From Patagioenas fasciata (lineage: Eukaryota; Chordata; Aves; Columbiformes; Columbidae), in the NCBI RefSeq assembly GCF_037038585.1, contig NC_092526.1:6782001-6846000 (forward strand): a stretch of 64,000 nucleotides of DNA. The letters run 5' to 3'. The translations under genes and the position numbers were made by a program. The notes below the pieces were generated by a model that saw only the letters and a program-made list of their open reading frames with translations, did not search any database and had not been told where the DNA came from. Of this stretch, positions 1-20,400 are shown piece by piece. How positions within the stretch are numbered: the stretch's first letter is position 1; every line of letters begins with the position of its first letter.

Positions 1-96
1 TCCAGTTCACCTCTATTGATGATATAGGATGTTGCAAACAAAAATGTGCATTGGTTTTTAGCTGGTTTGTGTTGAACTCAGAGGAACCCCAAAGGT

Positions 97-8803
<8,707 letters not shown>

Positions 8804-8867
8804 GCTGGCGGTCAGAAGGCTGCAGGAGGGGACAGGTTGCTCCCTGAGGCTCTTATTTCAGACCTAG

Positions 8868-11735
8868 AGAATGAGTAACAAACAGCAGAGAGAGAAAGGC
8901 AAGCATGTATGTGGACTTTGCTCCTTGTCCTTGACCCTGCTACTGCACCTTAGAGCACTTTAAAAAGTGTTATGCAATTTCACGATAGAAGCTGCAAATC
9001 AGGTTTGAGCAGTAAAGGGTAACATATCATCCTTATTTTGCACAAAGAAAAAGTGAGCATTTTTAACTCTGCTGACACAGGGCTCTGTTAAAACCCAGTA
9101 AAAGGGTCTTTAGATGGTTCTTAAATAAAAGACAAATTCCCTATTTCTTGAAGGTGTGGAGAGGCTCTGAAGGCTTGGTCTGGATTAGAAAAAAGTACAA
9201 CACACATCTCCAGAGATGCTGGCAGATGTCTCTGTTTTCTTAAGCTTTTGATGTTTTTTAAGAGAATGCTGATGGTGGGTGAAAACAATCAAAACCGTAT
9301 AAATGCACTCCTTATTTTTCTAGCTCCTCTGAAGATAATGGTATGATTCCCATGGGCTAAGTCGTTAATTCACAAAAGCCACGTGAGTTACTGGAAGGGA
9401 TGTTGTGCTAAACCCAGCTTACACATTTGGGAGTGGGGTGGCAGAGCGTGCTGCTGGGAAATGTTGTGCTGTACCTTGAAAAGTGCACAAAGATGCTTTC
9501 ACTGCAGTTTAAGTCTGTCTTGTCTTGTCCTAACAAGGAGCAAGAGCTCCCCTTCCTTCTCGTGGGTCCCTGGGCTCAAGGATCACACTACATTTCTTAC
9601 ATTCGGTCTTTCTCGTGGGCGTTATGTCCCAGCCACCTCTCGTTATTTTTATTGCTCCCTTTGGACTGTCTCCAGCCAAGACCTTTTGTTGAAGTGCAGC
9701 AGCTGAGGGCAAAACTTCCCACCCGCTGATGTCCCCCAGCTACCAGCACATCTGGGATGGCTTCCCTTGCCCCACTGAGGCCCCACGTACTTTCCCTTCA
9801 CTCACCAGTGTGACCACTGAAATACAAACCATGGGCTTTTTCCACACTTCTCTTGTGCCTTTGAATTCCAATTCTGTCCTCTGTGGTGCTCCCAGTCCCT
9901 CCCAGCTGCACGTGGAATAACAACAGTCTTGTCCCTTCCTCAAATCGTGAACAGAAACCCGACAGAGCATCAGCCTCAGGTTCCTGCTTGTCATGATCTC
10001 CCTTTCTGGCAGTGAACTGCTGATAACTTTTCTGACTAACTGCGCAAACAGTTTTGCACCCATCCAACAGCTGTCTCATCAAGGCCACATCTTCCTTGCT
10101 TGCTTATGAGAATGTCACACAGGATGGTGCCAACCCCAAAGCCTCCTTCTCCCCTGTACGCTGGAACAGTTGCAGCACCAGCACAAAGATGGGCTTGGCA
10201 CGGTTTCTCCCTGACATCTCCATGTTGCCATCCCCTAATTCTTTTTCTGGTGCTGACTCTTTTTCAAAGGATGATTTCTAGGGACAGCATCATGCTGAGC
10301 AGCTGCAGTTCTCCAGCTCCTCCTTCTTCTCCTGCCCCTTTTTACAACAGTAACGTGAGCTTCTTGGCTTTGCCCACCTTCCTTTGCTGTTCATGCCAAA
10401 GAAAATACCCAGGTCATGACATGTTTTGGATTTGCATCCCATGGGCTGCATCTCCGCACGTTCCAAAGGTTCCCACAGGAGGATGCATGGTGAAGGTTGG
10501 TGGCGATGCACCTCTTCCAGCATGTGCTGCTATTGGAGTTGTTAGGCCAATTAGCAACGCCTGTTAATTGCTGTCCTTGAGGCAGTCCCAAAGTCCAGCA
10601 GCAACCTCTGGAGCAGGACTCAAGGTGTGATTTTCCACCCACACCACTGTCAGGCAGACCTGGCTTCCAGTACACTGTTTGTGCCTTAGCGCCACAGACA
10701 GCAAGGATGCTTTCAGGGGAAAAAACGCCTAAACCAAGTATGTTAAACAACAATGATGATGAAAAGGGCCTGGTAACAAGTATATGGGAGAGCTTTAAAA
10801 ACTTTGCTGGGTTCTTTGATGCCCATGATTGCTGGTCAGACTGGCATGGGGACACTCACATCCCCAGAAAAATACGTATTAACCTGGGGAAAACAGTATC
10901 ATTTTTTGCAGAGAATGTAAGAAAGTAAACACCGGGATGTGCATCAGGTGAGAATTACTGCTAACCCACTCCAAAAATAAAGTGATATATTCCTTGTTTA
11001 CCCATTCCTGTGCTCTACCCTACTTCTCCCTTTTTACTTTAAGTGCCTAAAGAGTCATTTGCCACTAACATAGTTTACTACCTTCAATCTTGAAAAAACT
11101 ATTTTGCAGCTAATAAGAGGAGATTCAAATAACTGACCTTTTTTCTATGCCTCCCTCTACTTCCTGTGATTTAATTTGCTGACGTCCTCTGCTCATCAGT
11201 CTCTAATGAGCAGCTGAGATTCATTTTTGTGTTAGGTGCAGTTCAAGGAATTTGTCTCATTTATTTCATTATGCTTTTGGCTGCTTGACTTTGCCCCATT
11301 TATTCCATTATGTGTTTTGCAGCTTGAATTGCGGCCAGTTAATTTTAAAAAAAAAAAAAAAGAGAAGGAAGAGAAGGATTTTTTCTGAATCAGACTGATT
11401 GATAGAAACTTTTGGATAATAACGTTCACTTGGGCACGTTTCCTTCAATGATAATCCAAAGTCATACGTAGCTCTCTAAAAAGACTGAGGAGTCTTGAAA
11501 ACATACTCTGTGTTTACTCTGCAGTTGCTTGATCCACCCCTGGTTTGCGCCTGCGCCAGCAGACTTAAACTCCCCATAAAACCCTTTAAACCCTTCCCGT
11601 GAAGCCAGAAAACAAAGTGAGCGTGCCCCCAGCTGTAAGCTATTTGAGGCAGCAGCTTGTTAGCACAGGATTACGTCTTGTCACTGAACGCCAGCAAAGC
11701 AGGGATCCCTCCTGGAGGAATTCAATGCAATTTGT
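8868..11735. other. Upstream intron/intergenic stretch of HNMT copy 1, no exon recognised
   Basis: This lies between the first coding exon and the CpG-rich island of copy 1. I see only short chance frames, a poly(A) run at about 11346-11360, and no repeat family I can name. If the island is the first exon, this is 5' UTR intron. Confidence 0.5.
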
Positions 11736-11769
11736 TACCCCTGCTTCTCTCGCAGGCGGCCGTACTTAC

Positions 11770-11900
11770 GTGCGAGCGCTCTGTGCCTCCCGGGCTCCCA
11801 CGGCTGACGGTGCTCGGGATGCGATCCCGGCCGGACACCTTCTGCTGCCGTCCCACCCCCGGGGCTGCGACGTGGCAGCACCGAGGAAGCTTTGCTGCCT
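11770..11900 (-). promoter_or_regulatory. CpG-rich island with candidate 5' non-coding first exon of HNMT copy 1
   Basis: About 11740-11900 is unusually GC- and CpG-rich against AT-rich surroundings. On the minus strand it contains a near-perfect splice donor, GCAC|GTAAGTACGG, with the exon ending at 11770. Such islands mark first exons in vertebrate genes. The first coding exon of copy 1, 3 kb downstream, has acceptor-like sequences just before its ATG. I infer that this is the 5' UTR exon and promoter of copy 1. The upper boundary (transcription start) cannot be fixed from sequence alone. Confidence 0.45.
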
Positions 11901-11959
11901 GGGAAAGGAGCAGGAGACATCACAACCAGCTGCCTGCAGAGGCTGAGGGGACAGCTTAA

Positions 11960-13920
11960 ACCCTGCCCGCCGTGCCCAACCTGTGTGTGGTCCTACCTGC
12001 TGTCCCCAAGGACACACCTGGCATGGCCACCAACCCCCTGGGAGCATTCAGACACAGAGCTCTGCTCAGGTGTTAATCAGAGCCTGGGTGAAAAACAAAG
12101 CCCTGCCACCGGTATGTAATAAATGCAACTCTTGACAAATTGGAAATAATTATCTCAGTGTGTGGCATAGGGCAATGTGCAGTATCATTCAGATTCCCTG
12201 TAGTGGTATAGATTACTTCGCTTTTTACTTCGTTTTCTCACCAGCAGCTGAGATTTTGCTTATCCCTTGCTTTCCAGGGCTTAAGTAATCGGAAGCATTT
12301 TCCAAGTTGTGTGCTCCCTCCACAGCCCTGTTAGAAGCAGTTTTATCCCAGGGAACACAAGCATGGAAAAAAGCACTGACCCATGTCTGCTATCAGGCTG
12401 AGTTTTGGTGTTCAGAGCACTAGTAAAATATTTGCCCTCTGTGTGCCTTAAATTAGTTTTTGTTCCATTATGTTAAGTGAGAAGGAATATTTTTAAATTT
12501 AAATGAGAAGTTTTCCTTCTGGACTTAGTTGGACAAACGAACAATTCATGGAGAAATTAACAGTTCACATTGCAAAATTCATATAAAATAGCACTAGTAA
12601 TATTAATAATCACGCTTTCAGAGGCACAGTTACAGGAAGAACAACTTTAGTTCAACGTGTAGCTGAAAGTTTATTGACATAAAGATTTCATATCAACAGT
12701 TAAAACAGTTCAGCTAGAACGACGAATGTGTGGGAAGGAAACACCCACTGCATTTTTTTTCTCTCCAAACACAGCACCATTTCCAAACCTCTCGGAGCGA
12801 AGGACTGAGCCAAGAGCTGTGGGGACACAGTGTTTTGGTACGTTCTGCTGGTCCCTTGGCAAAGAGAGGTGCCAAGGCCACGCAGGAGGGACCAACAGCC
12901 CCACAACTCTTTTGCCATTTCAAATTGGGGATCATGGCTTTATTTGCAAGTGGCATTTTAAGGAAAATGAAACGGCAGCTATCCTGTCAGCCAGCCACAA
13001 ACCGAGCCAGATTCTCTCTGCTTGCAGAGTCCCAGCGAATGCTCATTTTGCAGCACCGGCTGTGGGTGCAAACCCTGCTGCAGCGGCAGCCGTGCAAAGC
13101 CCCGTGCTGGCTCCGTACCGGTGATAAGCAGCACTGTTCAAACACAGTTGAACAGCAAGGTCAGTGGCATTTTCCTGGTCTTCTTTGCAGTCCTGGAAAT
13201 CTGCATTAATTGGCAGCACTAGAGCTATGCAAGTTGGTCGAAAGAAAATAAACTCAGTGCATCTGGCCCATGGTTTTCTCCCTCTGCAATCCACTAAAAA
13301 TGAGTTTTCCAAGTGCCAGTTGCCATTTAATAGGGAATTCTAAGTTTAGAGAGCCAAAAATAAAAATTACATGCATCTGGTACTTTTAAGTGCTTTATGA
13401 AAATAGAAAATGTTGCTGTTAATTTCCTTCTTTAATTTCCCCCAGAGAGACATTTTGTGAGCTTTAAGCCAAATTCCAGCCATTTCAGTTTGATGTGGCA
13501 TGGGGTAATTTGGGAGGAGGGGTGCTGCAGACCTTCCTTTCCTTGCCCCAGCACCTTCCCTTTCCTTCCCAAGGGTGTCTGCATGATGTGCTGTAGCCCC
13601 ATGCCCAGGGCAGGGCTGTGCTGAGCCCAGCAGAGAAGGGCAGGAGCCAGGACGGGGCTGGCATCACTCTACAAAATGAAATGCTGCAGAGAAGCTGGTC
13701 ATGGAGCCCTCAGGAAGACCTATGGTTTTGTTTATTAGTGTGGTTTTACACTGCTTGACATTAATATTTAGAAAAGAAAAACCACCGTGCCTTTCGCCAT
13801 GTCTCCTTCTATGTACAGGACTGTCCTGGATGACAAGAGGCTGAGTTGTTGAAAGCAGATCCCACAAGCCTTGAGGGCATCAATATTTGGGAAATAATAG
13901 CTATTGTGCACTAAACATCT
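11960..13920. other. No gene recognised
   Basis: Open frames on both strands near 12.7-13.3 kb overlap each other and have no domain-like pattern. I read this as intergenic sequence upstream of HNMT copy 1. Confidence 0.5.
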
Positions 13921-13927
13921 CTGCCAC

Positions 13928-14037
13928 AGAATCATAGAATCATTTTTGTTGGAAGAGACCGCTAAGATCATCAAGTCAAACCACAGCCTAACTCTGGCAC
14001 TAAACCATGTCCTGAAGAACCTCATCTATATGTCTGT
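13928..14037 (-). mobile_element. CR1 LINE 3'-end fragment (left arm of inverted pair)
   Basis: It begins with AGAATCATAGAATC, the antisense CR1 terminal repeat, followed by GTTGGAAGAGACC and CTCTGGCACTAAACCATGTC. It faces the CR1 fragment at 14459-14626 in opposite orientation. Confidence 0.88.
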
Positions 14038-14458
14038 CATGACAACTCAGGGGACAATTCACAATTCTGTAGATACTTGGCCAACAGTGACGTGGTATAA
14101 TATTAATATACAAATTGTGAGTAAAACAAGTTCACACAGAAACCTTGCAAAGATCTGACTAGTTGTGACTGGACCCTTAAGCAAGGCATGAGCTGGGAGC
14201 AGTCCACATCTGCAGATCATTTCCTTCTCTGGAATACATCTGCGTGGGTTTGGGCTGAAAATTTGTACTCTGGGAGGGAGGATAAAGAAGTTACATGTTA
14301 CAGTCTGGGTCCAAATGAATCGTAATTTCTTCTCCCAGCAGTGCTGGGAGTGATGCTGGGAGCCAGCCCTCACTGAAGGAGGTGGTGCAGGGGACGTGTC
14401 CTGCCACATGCTCCTGAGGTGGCCAAGCAGCAGGATTTTCACAGAAGGGGATGTGAAA

Positions 14459-14626
14459 ACATGGGAACAGGCTGCCCAGGGCAGTGGTGGAGTCACCATC
14501 CCTGGAGGGGTTTAAAAGACATATAGATGAGGCTCTTAGGGATATGGGTTAATGCCAGTGTTAGGTTATAGTTGGACTCAAAGTTCTTAACATTCTCTCC
14601 CAACCAAAAGGATTCTATGGTTCTAT
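14459..14626 (+). mobile_element. CR1 LINE 3'-end fragment (right arm of inverted pair)
   Basis: It contains GGGAACAGGCTGCCCAGG, GTGGTGGAGTCACCATCCCT and the terminal GGATTCTATGGTTCTAT repeat, so it is the sense strand of CR1. It appears close in subfamily to the fragment at 13928-14037. Confidence 0.88.
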
Positions 14627-14629
14627 TTC

Positions 14630-17190
14630 CCATAGGTCGTGCTGATCCACAAGCTCCAACAGCCTCATTGGTCCCACAGCAGAAGTGGGAATGAAACAGC
14701 AGCACTGAAATATCCACTGAAGATTTAGAGGAGCTGTGATAACTGCTTAATCAATTGATACCTTGAGAGATGAAAAGTGCTACCTAAATCAATGAAACAG
14801 ATGGGCACAGAGCAGTGGTGGTTACATGTGAAGACAAGTGATTACAAGGCATAAAGCTGTGTTATGCTGATTCTACCTTGGAAGGGACTGGAGCGCCAAA
14901 ATAGCCCATTGGTTGTGTGCATGGCTGCAGCGCCTGCCGCTTGGGTGAAGATCTGTCACTTTTGGAGCAGGGACCAAAGCCTGGAGTCACAGCTCAGCAA
15001 ACTGAGCTTGGGAACAGGCAGAGGACGGATCTGTGTGTAACATCCCCTTGCCTTAATAAAACCCGAGAGCCAAAAATACATAGGTCTGATACAGTAAACT
15101 GGATTTTCAAGAGGCAGCAGGAGCTGGAAAGGCTGGCCAGGAAAGACCCAATCTCTAACCTGTCACAGAATTCAAAGCATGTGTAGATGGACCCAATATA
15201 TGAGTCCAGAGACCCAGGAGTTTACTTGGCTTACCTCTGGATCTGATTTAATCACACTCAGCCAGCCCGATAAAAGCAGAATCTAGACGTCGCTTAATGT
15301 CTAAAGAATTATTTCTCCTGTCTTCTAATAAAGCACGCCGATGTAAGCTGGAGTTGATAACAAGATCGCTGCGCTGGGGTAGCAAAATCTCATTTTACAG
15401 GACAACTGAACTGTCAGTGCCAAAGAGCAGACAGGTTATTGCTCATGCTCCTCCAAGGTTGCTTTTATTAAAATGGAAATTTCCAAAGCCTTGCATGCAC
15501 ATACACACGGTCCCGGGTGCAAATGTCCCTTTGAGGGGGAGAGAGGACGGACACAAGGCCACGGCTGCCACCTCCCTGCTGCAGCTCATGAGCTGCAGCC
15601 CTCACAAAGCGGGGTGTCTGGGGGCTGCAGCACGGGGTGTCTCTGCCCCGCCTGGAGGGGTCCATGTCTGCACAGCCCCCATCCTCACCACGGCTTTTGC
15701 GGGGGTTGGCAGGTACAGCAGCCTCTGGTGGGATGCGCTCCCCAGGGCTGCACCCTAAGAATTCCCCATCCGATTTGAATGAGGTTTTGCTCTTCCTCTC
15801 AGACCAAGCACAGGCATCATCACCTTAAAATTGAGCCTTTCACATTCTGGGCTGCCATAGCTCTTTGCAACAGGGGTGCAGCTCCCCAGCCCCTCTCCAG
15901 CACGGCCACCCTCAAAACACCACAACTGGTTCATCCCCAAAGGCACTTGCCTCCTTTAAACCAGCAAAAATTAACCAACACCTGACTGTACTTTCATTTT
16001 TTGTCATCGTAATAACACTGAGCGACTGCAACAGGCTGAACCCAAACCTGCTGCTGAGGACTCATTCAACAAGCATGTTGCTTTATCTTCCCAAGTACTT
16101 CCGAGGAACGGACTATAATTTGTACAAATGTTTGCATTTGTTAAAATAATTTTGCTTTTTTCCCTCTCCCTGAAGTTAATTGAATCAAAGATTGTTTTTG
16201 AAATATCTCATTATGCACCACTCCAAACTTCTGGGTTGTAATTAGTGAAACAAATCAGTGCTGAAAAAACAATAATTCTTAGAGTATTTCATAAGTAATT
16301 TGAAACTGAAATTCTTAATTCAATTTATCTCAGAAAGAAATTCAAAAAATGCTGGCAAGGGATTTCATTATTGCGTTTGGGGGTTCATTATTGGGTTTGG
16401 AGATGGTAAAGGATGGTGAACAATTTCACCAACTGGTACCCCTTGCCAGAAAGGGCTGGTAGAAAGTGATGCTGCCAGAAATGACCCAGAGCGAACAGCT
16501 CTTGTCCTGCAAAGCCACGAGGCAGCGAGGGAGCAGACACGAGAGCCCCTGAGCAGTATCCAGCTCATTTTCCCTGGGGACTTCAATCTCTGCCAACAAA
16601 CGAGTTCCTGTGCTGGAGAAGCGTGAAGGGCTCGGCAAAGACCTGGCTCAGGTTATTGATGTCAGGGGAAAGCAGAATTATGCCAGGGAAGAGGAGTTGC
16701 CACTTCTTTGCCACTTTTGTTGCTGATTAATTTTTCTATGTGGGTATGGGTTTTAGCAAGCAACAACCATTCATTCATTATTAAAAAAACCACCAATTTT
16801 AGGGCATTTTACCCATTTATAGGAATAATTATTTTCTCAAGTTGCAGTCATACAAGGACAGAACTGACAAAATACCCAACTACCTATAAATGAAAAATAC
16901 CATTTTGAACATTTTTTTTTTCAGAGTGTGTCGCATGGGGCCATCCCTGGTACTCAGTGGAGCTTCAAACCCACCTTATTAGGCTGCAGCTGGATGATAA
17001 AGGCACGAAGCGATACAGAAGTCATGCAGCTCTGAACGCCTGCTCGTGTTTTAATTCATTTTCACTTGTAACAGCAACAGTCTGTTATTTATTCCGAAAC
17101 AAATATGCCTAGCTCATAAGATCACTGTCTGATATCTGCAGAACATCCACTTGCAACTGGCACCTTCCGTGTTATTAATTTCCCCTCACC
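14630..17190. other. No gene recognised
   Basis: This is mixed-composition sequence. An AT-rich stretch at 16140-16330 and a poly(T) run at about 16912-16921 are present. There is no coding pattern or repeat I can name. Confidence 0.5.
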
Positions 17191-17199
17191 TCCCCCTCT

Positions 17200-17460
17200 A
17201 GCTGTTCCCTAATGAGCTTCTGCGACGAAGAGGATCTGAACGAGCCGCGTTTGAAAAGCAATCAACCGAAATTAGAAGGGCTTTCTTCTTCGGGAAGCCG
17301 TCACCCCCCCGAGCACATGGCACTGATGTGTCTGTCACTCGGGCTCCGACACGTCAACGCGGGAGCGCGGCAGCCGCCTTGCTTTGACGGCAGCGCCGCA
17401 GCGTCCTTCTGACAAGTGCATATTCCGCTCGCAGCTCCTAGCCGTGCTTCGCCTGCCTCC
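17200..17460. promoter_or_regulatory. Isolated CpG-rich patch
   Basis: CpG dinucleotides are concentrated here (GCGACGAAG, CGAGCCGCG, CAACGCGGGAGCGCGGCAG, GGCAGCGCCGCAGCG) in an otherwise CpG-poor intergenic stretch. It could be a promoter, an enhancer-like island, or an upstream first exon for HNMT copy 1. A short plus-strand open frame crosses it but shows no recognisable domain. Confidence 0.35.
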
Positions 17461-20400
17461 TAAATCTCTCTGCTTCAAGTGTAATATTTTCGTGCCATTC
17501 ATATCTCTTCCTGTGGGAACTTACGATAAGCTTTGGAAATGGCTTAGACACACTCACTCCCCTCTGATGGCAGCAGCCGCGGACGGCTCTCATAGTCAAA
17601 ATGCTCACGTTAAGATCACTGTAAAACCATGTATTAGGAACACTTCAGATATTTGTAAGCTGGCACTCGTGCCAAACCCCAGCTTTTAAATTATTCTGAC
17701 CTGCTAAGGAATATCCTTTTGACAAAATCCGTTTTGTTATCTTTAAGTCTCTGGGATCCTGGTCCTGATGGCAGCTGTCAGTACCTGGTGTCTGTGCAGC
17801 CCTCAGCCTATGCACCATTTTGGGCATCGAATCACTGTACTAACCTATCTATGCTGAGCATCTAAAATGATCCAGAAGTCTTTCTGGAGAGTTTCTGTTT
17901 CCTGGGACAGAGAAGGGTGTCCTGAACATGAGGATTTGCACCCAACCCCTCCATACTAGCCAATTGCCTTTGCCTTTTTTTCTTCCAACACCCAAGTCTG
18001 TCCTTTCAACTTCATTACGATGATGTTATATTCTCACAGGTTACTCATGAAAATACATTCGTTGATAACAGAGGGCCAGTGAACACCCAGACCGCATGCG
18101 TGGGAAACCGGCTCAGCAAAATCGACTTTCTCAGGGAAACCGTGCGGCCCCAGACTTGCCCAGCTTTGGACACACATGGGAGGAGACACCTGGCCACGCG
18201 GTTTCTACTTCAGTCACTCTTCTCCCAGGCCTAACAATGGGTCAAAGGTGGAGGAATAAGGAAAATAAAGATCCAATACTCCTGCAAGCAGGATGGATGG
18301 ACACAGACGGCTGCTTGCTGCACGACCTCCGCCTCTCCAGCCCTCGACTTTCAGCAAGCACACCCACCAGGGTAAGTTTAACGGCACCGTGTAACTCACA
18401 ACCACAACACAGACTGCATCTAAGACCACAGAAACAGGCTGAAATTTTTGCAAAACCGATCTCAGTATTTTTTTAAATGCCAGATGTTATGGCCAACTAC
18501 TGTCACATGTGACCGGACCCTTGGGCGCTGCTGCTCAGGCTCAAAAGCGAGATGGTCTGTGACCTGCCAGGGCCTCGTATGGCCACGCCGTAGCTTGGCT
18601 TTGAGCGCAGCCATGCTTTAATTTGTACTACACTTTGTACTGCAGTTTGAACTAGTATGTTAGTTTCAGAGCTGAGCATACCACCTGCTGCCAAAAAAAG
18701 AATTGCAAATGTGGAATTTCACAGTGAAATATCAGTACAAAACCACTGCTTCCTTGCTAGTGCTTATTGGTGCTAGGTACATGGATCATGCAAAAGCCCT
18801 TGACGTAGTACTATAACATTGCTCAAGTGAAAATCTACAAGAGATTTTAATGGATAGTGCTGCCATATTTATTTTTTTTCAATTACAACTTAATTTGGAG
18901 CCGAGAGGAGCCTTGACTGGTAAGCTCCTCCCTGCAGGGTACACTCATGTTTTAGCAAGGGATGCCGAAAAGCCCATCCTGAAACCTCCCTAGAAGTGAA
19001 AAGTCATTCCCAAAGAAATGCTTGTGGTTTCCTCAAACTTTAAAGTGACGATGTCTTCATTTGTACTGAAGCCAGACGTGAAGAATTCAGTCTGAAAAGG
19101 AAGTTTGTGGAATGTGAGGAGTGGGAGAAGGGGCTGCGAGAGGTGTCTGCAGGCATCCTGGTATGGACTGGACCTGGAAGGAGGTGGCTCGGTGCTGCCA
19201 CAGCCACCTGTGGTTCCCGATCACATCCTTTGAGCTCCTTCTCCTGTCGCAGCCCAAGTAATTGCCATTCCCAGAGTGGTGCCCTTGCCTTTTCACTCGC
19301 CCCTCTTATCTATCGCAATGCTCTCCCTTCCCTTTCTGCCCTGCAGGCCTACAACTGTTGCTTGTAATAAGTTTTTTTTTAATACCATTTCTATCTCTCG
19401 TCTCAATCCAGCCGGTGCCATTGTAGGCAGTTTCCATGTGTCACCGCTTCTTTCAAGCATCATATCCTCCTGCAAGATACCGACACATCCGACACAGCCT
19501 GCCCACTCTCTCCTTTGTGCAGGCTTTATATTGCAAGTTATTTAAACTCCCAGCTATTTTCCTGAATAAATAAGCCCAGGACCAGTTACTCTAAAAGGTA
19601 TCAGGGTTTTATTAGAAAGCTACATTGCCATCTTGTTATTTTGATCCTTATTCACCTCTCATCTTCTCGCAGACAAAAGCCTCTGAGTTTCCTTATATAT
19701 ATGTGTGTATTCACGTTTTTATTGAGCAGAAATCCTCTCTGCAATCTCTGCCCTGAAATGATGCTGCTCTGTGGCTTCTAGTCAGTGTTTTACTTGGGTT
19801 TCAATTTGTGTCTGATTTGACAAACACCTGGTGAAGTTAATGGTGACAAAAGGGCAAGTAAGTAAAGGACTTCAGGATTTGGCCCTGATTTCAGTGATAG
19901 AAGTTCACCTCCTGCTACAGATGCTTGTTTCCCTCTTGCAGCCACATCCAGATTCTGGGGGAACTGGGAAGTGGGGAATTTCCTTTGGGTTAGGATATGC
20001 AAGGATGGGTAGGGTACACAAAAATGCAAAGCAAACTGAAATTCATCAAATCGTAGCAGTTATGATATCAAAGATAGAGTTGAAAAAAATGCACCATCTT
20101 GCTGTAGTGGATGGACTTCACTCACTGTGCGGTTTGGAGTGCAGAGGAGGGAGACCTGGGCTGTGGTTGTATCCCCGGGCTGTGGGACGGCTCCTGGTAA
20201 CATGGGGTTAAAGCTGCAGCATCCCACCTCCAGGCAGGAAAAGGCAAAAGTGGTCCAGCTCTGGCTTTCCAGAGGCAAACATCTGCACAGCCATAGTGAA
20301 TAAAAACGTGGAAACATGCAAAAATCATCAGGGCAGCTGGGGATGGTTTTTTTTAGCTTTCTTCCCCACTATTTCAGCCTGCAAACACACCCTGATCTTA

